A stretch of 40,352 bases of DNA from Chloroflexota bacterium (GCA_029559155.1 JAKQCM010000368.1:1-40352), one strand, 5' to 3'. Shown: positions 8,177 through 17,044, counted from the first letter of the stretch. Translations and numbers: made by a program. Notes: a model not told the origin generated them from the sequence alone.

Positions 8177-10417
8177 ATGCTCCGAATAAGAAGTTACCTG
8201 AAGCCGTATACATTCTTGTTTATTGCGTCCATCATATTATTGTTCGCCCAGGCCAATTTTGACCTGGCCCTGCCCGATTATCTATCGCAGATAGTAAACA
8301 CCGGCATCCAACAGAGCGGCGTTGCCAACACCGTGCCCACCGCCATGCGCCAGCAGACGATGGAACGATTAACGCTGTTTATGAGCGCCGAAGACGAAAC
8401 GGCCGTGCGCGACGCCTACACCCTCATCCAACCCAATTCCCTGGAATCCACACAATATGTCGACACCTTCCCCCTACTGGCCGATGAGCCAATTTACATT
8501 CTCAACGACATCAGCCAGGAAGAACTAGACGCTATCAGCACACCCATCGCCAAATCCTTGTTGGTCATCTCTGCGCTGGAACAAGCCCTGGCCGATCCGG
8601 CCAAAGCGGCGCAAATGAACGGCGGCGCGTTTGATTTGTCACGAATTCCCCCAGGGACCGATCTATTCACTCTGCTAAACCGGCTGCCATCCAGCCAGCG
8701 CGCCCAAATCACGGCCAGCGTCAACGAACGCTTCGCCACCCTCGGCGACTCCATGATCAACCAGATGGCTGTTGTCCAGGTCAAAGCCGAATACGAAGCA
8801 TTGGGCATGGACATTGGCAAGCTGCAAACCAGCTACATTTTGCGCGTCGGCGCAATCATGTTAGCCGTGACCCTACTGTCGGCCATTTGCTCTATTACCG
8901 TCGGTTACCTGTCGGCCAAAATTGCCGCCGGCGTAGGACGCGATCTGCGCAGCGACGTTTTTCGCAAAGTAGAAAACTTTTCTAGCGCCGAATTCGACAA
9001 GTTTCCCACCGCATCGCTCATCACCCGCACGACCAACGACATTACCCAACTGCAAATGGTGACGATGTTTATGGTGCGACTGGTTTTTTACGCGCCCATC
9101 ATGGGCGTTGGCGGCATCATCCGCGCTGTTGGTAAAGGCTCATCCATGTGGTGGACCATCGCCGTGGCAGTTATCGTCCTGGTAGGCATGATCATCATCA
9201 TCGTGTCCATCGCTATGCCCAAATTCCGCATCATGCAAAAGCTGATCGACCGGCTGAATCTGGTGGCGCGAGAAAACTTATCGGGCATGATGGTGATTCG
9301 CGCCTTCAACATGCAGCCCTTCGAGGAAAATCGCTTCGACAAGGCCAACGTAGATCTGGCGGACAACACCCTGTTTATTGCCCGCATCATGGCCGTGATG
9401 ATGCCCATGATGATGTTGATTCTGAATGTGTTGTCGGTTGTTATTCTCTGGGTCGGCGCGCATCAGGTGGCGCAGGCCAACATGCAGGTCGGCGACATGA
9501 TGGCCTTTTTGCAATACGCCATGCAAATCGTCTTTTCCTTCTTGATGATGTCCATGCTGTTTATCATGTTGCCCCGCGCTTCCGTGTCGGCGGACCGCAT
9601 TGCCGACGTGCTAGAAACCGAGCTGGTTATCACCGATCCGCCGACGCCTAAATCGCTGAACGGGTCATTCACCGGCACGGTTGAATTTCGCAACGTCTCC
9701 TTCCGCTACCCGGGCGCGGACACCGATGTGCTGCACAACATCAACTTTGTCGCCCGGCCGGGCGAAACAACCGCGTTCATCGGCTCCACCGGTTCCGGTA
9801 AATCAACGGTCGTTAATTTGATTCCGCGTTTTTATGATGTGACCGAAGGGAGCATTTTGCTGGATGACATAGACATCCGCGAGGTCACTCAACATGATTT
9901 GCGCGACAAGATTGGTTATGTGCCGCAAAAGGGAATTTTGTTCTCTGGAACCATTGAAAGCAACCTGCGGTATGCGGGAGAACTTGCCAGCGAAGAGGAG
10001 ATGCAAACGGCCGTTCACATCGCCCAGGCCGCCGAATTTGTCAACAGCAAACCCGAAGGCCTCAGCGCCGAGATTTCCCAGGGCGGCACCAACGTTTCCG
10101 GCGGGCAGCGCCAGCGTCTTTCCATCGCCCGCGCCCTGGTAAAACAAGCGCCCATCTACATTTTCGACGACACCTTTTCCGCCCTGGACTTCAAGACCGA
10201 CGCCGCGCTGCGCCGCGCTCTGTTTGAAAGCACGCACAACAGCACCATTCTCATCGTTACCCAGCGTGTCTCCACCGTCAAAAACGCCGAACAAATCATC
10301 GTTTTGGAACAAGGTCGCGTGGTTGGCAAAGGCACCCACCAGGAACTGATGGACACCTGCGAAACCTACCAGGAAATCGCCCTATCGCAGCTCAGTATGG
10401 AGGAACTCTCATCATGA
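8177..10417 (+). CDS. heterodimeric ABC exporter, degenerate-site subunit
   Basis: The 746-residue half-transporter has a type IV exporter membrane domain and a C-terminal ATPase. TM1 (about 12-30) and TM2 (about 222-245) are separated by about 185 residues of soluble sequence, far more than usual, predicted outside the membrane. The ATPase has Walker A GSTGSGKST (about 535-543), Q-loop VPQK and intact signature SGGQ (about 640). The catalytic glutamate after Walker B is Asp (DD at 664-665) and the H-loop histidine is Gln (696). Its own nucleotide site should therefore be poorly hydrolytic, as in LmrCD, BmrCD and TM287/288-type heterodimers. AAGGAG precedes the ATG. The stop overlaps the next gene by ATGA. 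Probable role: export of drugs or lipids under MarR control. Confidence 0.93.
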   Translation: MLRIRSYLKPYTFLFIASIILLFAQANFDLALPDYLSQIVNTGIQQSGVANTVPTAMRQQTMERLTLFMSAEDETAVRDAYTLIQPNSLESTQYVDTFPLLADEPIYILNDISQEELDAISTPIAKSLLVISALEQALADPAKAAQMNGGAFDLSRIPPGTDLFTLLNRLPSSQRAQITASVNERFATLGDSMINQMAVVQVKAEYEALGMDIGKLQTSYILRVGAIMLAVTLLSAICSITVGYLSAKIAAGVGRDLRSDVFRKVENFSSAEFDKFPTASLITRTTNDITQLQMVTMFMVRLVFYAPIMGVGGIIRAVGKGSSMWWTIAVAVIVLVGMIIIIVSIAMPKFRIMQKLIDRLNLVARENLSGMMVIRAFNMQPFEENRFDKANVDLADNTLFIARIMAVMMPMMMLILNVLSVVILWVGAHQVAQANMQVGDMMAFLQYAMQIVFSFLMMSMLFIMLPRASVSADRIADVLETELVITDPPTPKSLNGSFTGTVEFRNVSFRYPGADTDVLHNINFVARPGETTAFIGSTGSGKSTVVNLIPRFYDVTEGSILLDDIDIREVTQHDLRDKIGYVPQKGILFSGTIESNLRYAGELASEEEMQTAVHIAQAAEFVNSKPEGLSAEISQGGTNVSGGQRQRLSIARALVKQAPIYIFDDTFSALDFKTDAALRRALFESTHNSTILIVTQRVSTVKNAEQIIVLEQGRVVGKGTHQELMDTCETYQEIALSQLSMEELSS

Positions 10418-12306
10418 TGATGCAACAAAGAAGCCAAGGTCCTGGCGGCGGCGGCCCGATGGCCGCCATGCGCAAAGGCGAAAAGGCGCAAAATTTCAAA
10501 GCAACAATGGCCAAACTCATCCAATACCTGGCTGAGTACAAAATAAAGATCATCATTGTCGGCATTTTTGCCGTTGCTTCCACCGTTTTCAATATCATCG
10601 GGCCTAAAGTGTTGGGCAACGCCACGACCAAATTATTTGAAGGCGTGATGGCCGAAATTACGGGAACCGGCACAATCGATTTCGATTATATCGGCCGAAT
10701 TCTGCTCATCATGCTGGTCCTCTATCTGGTCGCCGCCCTGTTCGCCTATCTCATGGGCTGGATCATGGCCAGCGTTTCAACCGACATCTCTTACCGCCTG
10801 CGCAAAGAGATCTCCGCCAAAATCAACCGCCTGCCGCTGAGTTATTTCGACAAAACCATGCAGGGCGAAGTGCTTTCGCGCATTACCAACGACGTCGACA
10901 CCGTTAACCAGACACTCAGCCAGAGCCTGACGCAAATCATCACGTCGCTGATCACGGTAATTGGAGTCCTGGTGATGATGTTGTCGATTAGCTGGCTAAT
11001 GACCCTGGTGGCGTTGATCGTTATCCCGTTGTCGCTGGGCGTGGTGGCGTTTATTGTCAGCCGATCCCAGGTCTATTTCAAAGAACAACAAAATTACCTG
11101 GGGCACGTCAACGGTCACGTCGAAGAAATGTTTGGCGGGCATCGGGTGATGAAAGCCTTTAACGGCGAAGAACGGAGCATTGAACAGTTCGAGGGATACA
11201 ACAACACGCTCTACGGCGTGGCCTGGAAATCGCAGTTTTTATCGGGCTTATTGATGCCGATGATGAATTTTATCGGCAACCTGGGCTATGTGGCTGTGGT
11301 GGTGGTTGGCAGTTACCTCACTGTGCGCCAGGCGATTACCGTGGGCGACATCCAGGCGTTTATTCAATATGTGCGCTCGTTCAACCAGCCCCTGATGCAA
11401 CTGGCAAATATCTCCAACGTGCTGCAGCAAACGGCCGCTGCCGCCGAGCGTGTCTTTGAATTTTTGGAAGAGTCGGAAGAAGTCAGAGAAACGGAAACTC
11501 CGCTGGCCATCGAATCGGTGCAGGGACATGTTGAGTTCCGTCAGGTGCGTTTTGGCTACAATTCGGCCGAACCTGTCATTCATAACTTGTCGGCCGTTGC
11601 CAAACCCGGGCAAAAAGTTGCCATCGTTGGGCCAACCGGCGCCGGTAAGACGACTATCGTTAAATTGTTGATGCGTTTTTATGATGTCGATGACGGGGCA
11701 ATTCTGGTGGATGGCCACGATCTTCGGGAGTTCAAGCGCCAGGATTTGCGCCGCTGGTTTGGCATGGTGCTGCAAGACACCTGGTTATACAACGACACGA
11801 TCATGGAGAATATCCGCTACGGCCGTCCCACCGCCAGCGACGATGAGGTATTTGCCGCCGCCCGCGCTGCCCACGTCGATCACTTCGTCCACACCTTGCC
11901 GGAGGGGTACGATATGGTCATCAACGAAGAAACCAGCAACATCTCCCAGGGACAAATGCAGCTGCTCACCATCGCCCGCGCCGTTCTGGCCGATCCTAAA
12001 ATCCTCATTTTAGACGAAGCCACCAGTTCAGTAGACACGCGCACAGAGGTCTTGATCCAAAAAGCCATGGATCGCCTGATGGTTGGGCGCACCAGTTTCA
12101 TCATCGCGCACCGCCTGTCCACTATTCGCAATGCGGACCTGATTTTGGTCATGCGCGATGGCGATATTGTGGAGCAAGGCAATCACCAGGAGCTGTTGGA
12201 CCGCGACGGTTTCTACGCCGAATTGTACAACAGCCAGTTCGAACATTCCGGTGCGATTGAGGAAAGCGAGCCAAAGCTGGCCTCGTTCCTCCTCCCCGCC
12301 GACTAA
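10414..12306 (+). CDS. heterodimeric ABC exporter, catalytic-site subunit
   Basis: The 630-residue partner has six TM helices (about 40-320) and an ATPase with Walker A GPTGAGKTT (about 406-414), Walker B ILDE with intact catalytic Glu535, and H-loop His566. Its signature motif is altered, reading ISQGQ instead of LSGGQ (about 510-514). In a heterodimer this defective signature faces the defective Walker/H-loop site of the upstream subunit. The good signature upstream completes the catalytic site here. The start is ATG 10414, overlapping the upstream stop, with GGAGG about 10 bp before. ATGs at 10417 and 10420 are alternatives. No transport substrate can be inferred. An 11-bp stem hairpin follows the gene. 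Confidence 0.93.
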   Translation: MMMQQRSQGPGGGGPMAAMRKGEKAQNFKATMAKLIQYLAEYKIKIIIVGIFAVASTVFNIIGPKVLGNATTKLFEGVMAEITGTGTIDFDYIGRILLIMLVLYLVAALFAYLMGWIMASVSTDISYRLRKEISAKINRLPLSYFDKTMQGEVLSRITNDVDTVNQTLSQSLTQIITSLITVIGVLVMMLSISWLMTLVALIVIPLSLGVVAFIVSRSQVYFKEQQNYLGHVNGHVEEMFGGHRVMKAFNGEERSIEQFEGYNNTLYGVAWKSQFLSGLLMPMMNFIGNLGYVAVVVVGSYLTVRQAITVGDIQAFIQYVRSFNQPLMQLANISNVLQQTAAAAERVFEFLEESEEVRETETPLAIESVQGHVEFRQVRFGYNSAEPVIHNLSAVAKPGQKVAIVGPTGAGKTTIVKLLMRFYDVDDGAILVDGHDLREFKRQDLRRWFGMVLQDTWLYNDTIMENIRYGRPTASDDEVFAAARAAHVDHFVHTLPEGYDMVINEETSNISQGQMQLLTIARAVLADPKILILDEATSSVDTRTEVLIQKAMDRLMVGRTSFIIAHRLSTIRNADLILVMRDGDIVEQGNHQELLDRDGFYAELYNSQFEHSGAIEESEPKLASFLLPAD

Positions 12307-12353
12307 CTCCGGATCAACCGCTCATTCTTGGGATTGTTTCGGAGCGATAAAAG

Positions 12354-12404
12354 CAAAGCGCCGGTATCGCGCAGTTGAAGGCAACTGCCGATCCCGGCGC
12401 TTTG
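12354..12404. terminator. two-stem hairpin between convergent genes
   Basis: A perfect 11-bp stem (12354-12364 with 12394-12404) encloses an inner 7-bp stem (12371-12377 with 12382-12388). It lies between the end of the ABC operon and the end of the minus-strand lipoprotein gene. On the minus strand it is followed by TTTGCTTTTA-like sequence, so it probably terminates leftward transcription and may stop rightward reading as well. Confidence 0.6.
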
Positions 12405-12423
12405 AGCAACGGCCGTCCGGATA

Positions 12424-12849
12424 TTATGCGGCGGCGCACCAGAACTGCAATTCCGCAGACGACCCTGGCGCGTAGCTGTAGTTGAGGCCGGTAAAGCCGT
12501 GCCCACCAACAAACTGGTTTTGCGGCCCGCTGTTTGGGGGAAGCTGGTAAAGAGTGGACTGCCGCACGGCCGTTCCCCCTCCATCTGTCACCCACACCCG
12601 CAATGCGCGCTCGTTATCGGCTTCTCCTGGGCTGTAGGCCGCATGAAAGGCCATGTCGTCAAACGCCACCGACTGCTCGTCAGAAGCATCTACAAACGTA
12701 AGCGTCTCTTCGCGCTCGATGCCAACTTCGACGCTGCTGCGGTATGCAGCCGTGCAGATAATTGTGTTGGCCTGGGGAACGGCCGTTTCCATCTCTTGCA
12801 CCCCACAAGCCGCCAACAAAATGCTCACCAAAAACAAAATTCGACGCAT
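12424..12849 (-). CDS. hypothetical lipoprotein
   Basis: The 141-residue protein begins with a short basic-hydrophobic signal and a lipobox LLAAC, with the lipidated cysteine at position 15. It should be anchored on the outer face of the cytoplasmic membrane. The mature part is mostly beta-like, with no recognised domain or catalytic motif. Several residues derive from iterated ACGGCCGT words, which encode TAV. A weak AAGAGA lies upstream of the ATG. It is convergent with the ABC operon and separated from it by a hairpin. Function unknown. Confidence 0.75.
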   Translation of the reverse strand: MRRILFLVSILLAACGVQEMETAVPQANTIICTAAYRSSVEVGIEREETLTFVDASDEQSVAFDDMAFHAAYSPGEADNERALRVWVTDGGGTAVRQSTLYQLPPNSGPQNQFVGGHGFTGLNYSYAPGSSAELQFWCAAA

Positions 12850-12929
12850 AAGATTTCTCTTGGCAGCCGCTTGCCGGCTAAAATTGCCACGCCAAACGCC
12901 TGCATAATCTCGTTCGTACGCTTCCTGGG

Positions 12930-13346
12930 CTACGCCTCAGGGCTGGACACCGAGACAATAAAACAGGCAATTGTCAGAGCAGCGGTGATCGGACCAAACA
13001 GGAATCTCTCCGTATTGTTCAGCGATGCAAAATTGCCCAAAGTATTGAAAGCCATAAACGCAGTTATAATCCAGGACAACACCCTAATAGCTGTAGGAAT
13101 AGGCGTACTACCCCAAAGCCCCGCCCGGTAGCGAATGACATACAAAAATGCGCCCAACAGAACGGCCGCAATCATGCTGGCGACACGTAACGCCGGTGTC
13201 AGCTCCGTTTGCCGGCCGCCCCAGGCGATGGAAATTGGCAGGACACCGGCAGCAAGCAGCATCTGCACCACAATCATCACAGCAAACAGAAACGTCGCAA
13301 TTTGGGCCGCTGCGCGGCCCACGGCCAAATTCGATAGAAATGTCAT
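12930..13346 (-). CDS. small four-helix membrane protein
   Basis: The 138-residue product has four hydrophobic helices (about 12-35, 53-73, 84-104 and 112-132) and no recognised family motif. The start at 13346 is chosen because GGAGG lies at good spacing before this ATG; upstream in-frame starts lack one. No neighbouring gene suggests a role. The MITE-like element at 13438 lies about 90 bp upstream, so part of it may be in the leader. Confidence 0.65.
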   Translation of the reverse strand: MTFLSNLAVGRAAAQIATFLFAVMIVVQMLLAAGVLPISIAWGGRQTELTPALRVASMIAAVLLGAFLYVIRYRAGLWGSTPIPTAIRVLSWIITAFMAFNTLGNFASLNNTERFLFGPITAALTIACFIVSVSSPEA

Positions 13347-13437
13347 GGGTTTCCTCCAGATAAAAGTAATCATGCAGTGTACATTCTCTTTCCGCTTTTT
13401 CAACTATTCACCAGGCAAAATCAAGTTAATCGTTTTT

Positions 13438-13656
13438 AGATTGGACCCATCTTGTTGGTCTTTAAGAAAACAATCAGGTAATGAACTGGTCAATCTGAGC
13501 GGAGTCTTCGAAGCGAAGAATCCCTATCACTCGGTCATTTCAAGCAAAGGGGATGCTTCGGAGGATGCTTCGGCAGCCTCAGCACAGGCTCTCAGCATGA
13601 CACGTCTCTCGATTACCGGATTAATTATTTAATCTGCAAGGAGATGGGTCCAATCT
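13438..13656. mobile_element. MITE-like element with 15-bp terminal inverted repeats
   Basis: The element is 219 bp and bounded by perfect 15-bp inverted repeats AGATTGGACCCATCT (13438-13452) and its complement (13642-13656). It has no coding capacity. Its interior (13453-13641) reappears reverse-complemented at 36580-36741 with high identity and one indel of roughly 23 bp, and partly at 16997-17020. The interior includes paired words around GATGCTTCGGAGGATGCTTCGG and CAGCATGACA. No target-site duplication is obvious. It occupies most of the 339-bp gap between 13346 and 13686. Confidence 0.7.
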
Positions 13657-13685
13657 GCGCCACATCATTTTCAAGCGGTTACGAA

Positions 13686-14714
13686 TTAACGGATTGAGTC
13701 AGTCAGCCACTGGGCTACCAGAGGCGCAAGGCCGGGCGATGTCAGCAGATCAATGTGGCCGGTGTTCGGCAGCAGGATGTACCTACCGGAAGCGGTGTAT
13801 TGGCTGATGGTCGGTTCGTATTGCTCGGCGATGAACGCTTCGTCGTCCAGGCCAGCCACAAGTAAAAAAGGTTGGTGCATGGCGGCGAGATCACGGCCGT
13901 ACCGACTGCGCGGGGCAAACGAACTGTTCAGCCGGTGACTGTAGGCCGTCGTGGCGCTGCTGCCCAGCGGGCCATCCAACACACCTGGCGGCATGGCAAA
14001 TTGAATCACCGTCAGGCCGTCGAACGAGTGAATGCCGATGTTGTTTAGCATCGTCAGCCCGGCGATGCGGCGGGAATTGGGCCGCGCCCAGCCGCCGGAA
14101 TGAGGCCGCGTGGTAGGCGCGTTGTACTTTAGAAACGGGGCCAGCAGCAGATAGCCGTCGGCCAAATTGCCGTATTCGCCGCCCGCAAACCGCACAGCCA
14201 GGCCGCCGCCGGACGAATGCCCGCCGATGATAATTGGCGCGCCAGGGAACTGCGGCTCAAGGACGGCAATCAGATCGGCCAGGTCGTCTTCTAGCTGGCC
14301 GATGGCGGCCACGTCGCCGCGTGTGTGCGGATTAAAGCCGTGCCCGCGCAAGTCTGGCGTCACCACATGGGCTGCGCCGGCTGCGCTCAACTCACGCGCC
14401 AGCGGGACAAACTGCATGCTGTGCCAGCCAGAGCCGTGCAGCAAAATCAGCACCGGCAATGTGGCCGAAAGCCCGGAGTCACCGGAAACATGAGCGCGAC
14501 TTTTGTACAGACGGTAATGGAGCTGCGCGCCGTCACGGGCGAGGTAGGGTTGCAGGTCCGGCATGTTGTCGTAAGACACGGCCGTTAACGCCTCAAAAGC
14601 AATCGGTTCCTCGCCACTCACAATATTGGTTGGGCGGTCGGTGGTGATGAGAACGGCCGTAATCACCAGATACATCGCCACCGAAATGAGTAAAACTTCG
14701 CCAATTATTTTCAT
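13686..14714 (-). CDS. membrane-anchored alpha/beta hydrolase (serine hydrolase)
   Basis: From the ATG at 14714 the protein has 342 residues. It starts with one hydrophobic helix (about 3-24), a signal anchor or uncleaved signal, placing the enzyme outside the cytoplasm. The alpha/beta hydrolase core shows the oxyanion motif LLHGSGWH (about 91-98), nucleophile elbow GHSSG (Ser167), an acidic residue in GLDDEAF, and catalytic His in NTGHIDL near the C-terminus. The fold includes esterases, lipases and peptidases; the substrate is unknown. An ATG at 14723 is equally possible and neither has a good ribosome site. It is last of three consecutive minus-strand hydrolases, 78 bp after the second, suggesting one transcript. 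Confidence 0.8.
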   Translation of the reverse strand: MKIIGEVLLISVAMYLVITAVLITTDRPTNIVSGEEPIAFEALTAVSYDNMPDLQPYLARDGAQLHYRLYKSRAHVSGDSGLSATLPVLILLHGSGWHSMQFVPLARELSAAGAAHVVTPDLRGHGFNPHTRGDVAAIGQLEDDLADLIAVLEPQFPGAPIIIGGHSSGGGLAVRFAGGEYGNLADGYLLLAPFLKYNAPTTRPHSGGWARPNSRRIAGLTMLNNIGIHSFDGLTVIQFAMPPGVLDGPLGSSATTAYSHRLNSSFAPRSRYGRDLAAMHQPFLLVAGLDDEAFIAEQYEPTISQYTASGRYILLPNTGHIDLLTSPGLAPLVAQWLTDSIR

Positions 14715-14792
14715 GATAGGCATCCCGCAGACCCTGAGGTTTTTGCCAGCGCAATTTTGGCTGCCGGGCTTAAAAACCATTAAGGGCTAACG

Positions 14793-15821
14793 CTACTGCG
14801 AAAAGAACTCCCGTACGGCCGTCAGGCTTGCAGTCGGGTTTTCGCTAAACATCTCGTGCCCGGCGTCGGCAATCACTGCCAACGCCGCTTGCGGGAACTG
14901 TTTCATCTGCTCCCGCTGAAAATCCACGCCAATGAAGCTGTTACATTCCGAGGCGATGAACAGGACATCCCCCTGGAAGTTGCCCGCGTTGGCGGCAATG
15001 GCCGACAAGTCGTTTTCGATTCCAAACAGGGTCTGGTATGCGGTTGTGCCGAAGCGGCTTGGGGGGACGGAAACATTGGGCGCAACGGCCGTAATAGCGT
15101 CATCTGCGCAGCGGTAGCCAGAAGCGGCCGTATTCACAAAATTGGCCGACATCTTGCCGTAGATGTAATCCACCTGCGCCTGGCTGTCTGGTCCGTCCAG
15201 GCGCAGCGACTCGAAAATGGTGGGGACCAGCAGCCGGTAATAAGCCGCGCTGCGCAAAGATTCCGCCTGTCGGGCATTGAATCGCGCCAGTCCGGCGTTG
15301 TCCATTGCCCCCGGTTCGGCCAGGACAACCTGTGCCACGCTTTCGGGATGCACCCCGACGTACGCCGCTGCCAACATCGCCCCCCAGGAATGCCCGATCA
15401 CGCGCACCGGGTTGCCATTGCCATAATGGGTCACAATGCGGTGCAAATCCTCCACCGACGATTGCAACGTCAGCTCGTCGGCCGACACGCGAGGGGACAA
15501 ACCTGCGCCCCGCTGATCATAAAAAACCACGTAGTAATCATCTTCCAACTCGTGCAGGTTTAGCAGGTAGCCATAGTCGCCGCCCGGCCCACCATGCACC
15601 ACCACCACTGTCGGATTATTCGCGTCGCCAAATGTTTCCGCGTGAAAGGTAACGCCGTCGATGGTAACGCTGGGCAATGTGGGGTCATCGGCTACGGTGG
15701 CAGGCACACTGTAGCTGCCTTGCGTGGCCACAAACAAGCCGCTGACCGCCACGACTATCAACCCGATCAGGCCGATTAAACTTAATCCAACTATTTTTAG
15801 TGCTCGTTTTCTTGATTTCAT
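14793..15821 (-). CDS. membrane-anchored prolyl-aminopeptidase-like alpha/beta hydrolase
   Basis: The 342-residue protein has a basic N-terminus and a hydrophobic helix (about 9-34). Its core has HGGPGG (oxyanion), DQRGAGLS and the nucleophile elbow GHSWG. This set of motifs is characteristic of proline iminopeptidase-type (S33) hydrolases. A His in DAGHEMF near the C-terminus completes the triad. It probably acts outside the membrane on small peptides or esters. The start at 15821 is supported by GGAGGA six bases upstream; an ATG at 15827 abuts that sequence. It lies 50 bp after the next hydrolase. The S33 assignment is by motif only. Confidence 0.82.
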   Translation of the reverse strand: MKSRKRALKIVGLSLIGLIGLIVVAVSGLFVATQGSYSVPATVADDPTLPSVTIDGVTFHAETFGDANNPTVVVVHGGPGGDYGYLLNLHELEDDYYVVFYDQRGAGLSPRVSADELTLQSSVEDLHRIVTHYGNGNPVRVIGHSWGAMLAAAYVGVHPESVAQVVLAEPGAMDNAGLARFNARQAESLRSAAYYRLLVPTIFESLRLDGPDSQAQVDYIYGKMSANFVNTAASGYRCADDAITAVAPNVSVPPSRFGTTAYQTLFGIENDLSAIAANAGNFQGDVLFIASECNSFIGVDFQREQMKQFPQAALAVIADAGHEMFSENPTASLTAVREFFSQ

Positions 15822-15858
15822 GTTCATTCCTCCAGGTTCAGATAAGTGAAATTTCTGA

Positions 15859-15873
15859 AGATTGGACCGATCT
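15859..15873. repeat. AGATTGGNCCNATCT palindrome overlapping a stop codon
   Basis: AGATTGGACCGATCT is a near-perfect 15-bp palindrome of the type that bounds the element at 13438-13656 and occurs at 34122. Here it overlaps the TAG of the hydrolase at 15872. Confidence 0.6.
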
Positions 15874-16834
15874 AGCGCAGCCAATCCTCGATAATTGACA
15901 TGGCCGCGGCGCTTTCGACGATGCTGGTGTGGGTTTCGCCGTTGATGATATGCACTTCGCCGGCGCTGTGAGCGGTGACGGCCGTTTCATATTCCCCGGC
16001 CACAAACGCCTCATCCTCACTGCCCACCACCACCAACATCGGGGCGTCAACGGCCGTTAATGCCGCGGCATATTCCTGTGGCGAAGAGTTCACCGTTGCG
16101 CCGTAACTGTAAATGTGGGTCGCTTCGTCTGTCAAGTTGAAGAAGAGCGTGTCCAGATGGTTGAGTCCGGTAATGCCTACGCTGTTGAGCATAATCAGCC
16201 CGATCAGGCGGGGGACATTTAGCTGCGAATAGGCGGCGGCGGCTTCGGCGGTAGCCGGGTCTGACGGCGGCATGGTGGGCGCGTCGACGCCTAGATGGGG
16301 GGCAAACATCAGGTAGCCATCCACGGCAGGGCGGTCCGCGAGCTGGGCATAGCGCAGGGCAATGCCGCCGCCCATGGAGTGACCGGCCAAAATGAGACGG
16401 CCGTTGGGCTTCGCATTACGAATCGCTGCAATCACATCCGCCACGTCATCTTCGTACTGGCCGATGTAATCCACATCGCCTGCCGCGCCGCCCGATCGAC
16501 CGTGACCGCGCAGGTCCAGGGCAATCACCTCCGCCCCGCTAGCTTCGCGCAGCATTTGGGCGCTGCCGCCAAGTGCCGCGCTTTCGGAGGTGACGCCGTG
16601 CAGCAGCAGGATGGTGTCGGCCGAATCGGCGGGGAATTGGCGGGCGAACAATGTTTCGCCGTCGCGCATGGCATACTGCTGTGGGGTGAAATCAACAGCG
16701 CCATGCGCCGCGACGGGGAATGGGCCAGCGGCAAAGGTGGGTTCGGGCCAAAAGACCATGACCAGCGCCGCGCCGAAGAAGATGATGACGGAAACGGCCG
16801 TGGAAATCAACCCAATGCGCAAGAATTTTTTCAT
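15872..16834 (-). CDS. membrane-anchored alpha/beta hydrolase
   Basis: The 320-residue protein has an N-terminal hydrophobic helix (about 4-26) and a complete hydrolase triad layout: LLLHGVTSES (oxyanion region), nucleophile elbow GHSMGG, acid in GSEDEAF and His in GETHTSI. GHSMGG resembles monoacylglycerol lipase and lysophospholipase-type enzymes. The start at 16834 has AGGAG seven bases upstream, better than the longer frame from 16867. It is first in the three-hydrolase series. A MITE-like element lies directly upstream, so the promoter is probably in or near that element. Its stop lies inside a dispersed palindrome. Confidence 0.82.
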   Translation of the reverse strand: MKKFLRIGLISTAVSVIIFFGAALVMVFWPEPTFAAGPFPVAAHGAVDFTPQQYAMRDGETLFARQFPADSADTILLLHGVTSESAALGGSAQMLREASGAEVIALDLRGHGRSGGAAGDVDYIGQYEDDVADVIAAIRNAKPNGRLILAGHSMGGGIALRYAQLADRPAVDGYLMFAPHLGVDAPTMPPSDPATAEAAAAYSQLNVPRLIGLIMLNSVGITGLNHLDTLFFNLTDEATHIYSYGATVNSSPQEYAAALTAVDAPMLVVVGSEDEAFVAGEYETAVTAHSAGEVHIINGETHTSIVESAAAMSIIEDWLR

Positions 16835-16855
16835 GAGGGTTCTCCTGTTATATAA

Positions 16856-17037
16856 AAATTTGTCCAATCATTTTGGGAGTTAAAAAATCAGGGTCTTTGG
16901 CATTTCATGGAGTTTGGTCTGATTGGTGATACGAGATGCGTGAACCCTCTCCGGTCACGCATCTCGCCTCACGCATCAAGGGCTGTCCATTACCTACCTG
17001 ATTGTTTTCTTAAAGACCAATGAGATTGGACAAATTT
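16856..17037. mobile_element. MITE-like element with 14-bp terminal inverted repeats
   Basis: The element is 182 bp and bounded by AAATTTGTCCAATC (16856-16869) and its exact complement (17024-17037). It contains a hairpin repeat (16932-16966) and a segment (16997-17020) shared with the elements at 13438 and 36580. It has no coding capacity. The ends share the core TTGG(A)CC/CCAA with the 13438 element but differ outside it, suggesting related families or nested insertions. Confidence 0.65.
16932..16966. repeat. TGATGCGTGA-type hairpin repeat, variant copy
   Basis: A perfect 12-bp stem (16932-16943 with 16955-16966) encloses an 11-nt loop. The arm CGAGATGCGTGA is a variant of the arm at 4067 and 4671. 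A further TCACGCATCA-like word follows at about 16969, as in the other copies. Confidence 0.7.
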
Positions 17038-17044
17038 GCTCAAT

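Noticed and set aside
13438-13656. CRISPR-like or IS reading of the repeat region
   Set aside because: There are no regularly spaced repeats and no transposase; terminal inverted repeats without a gene fit a MITE better.
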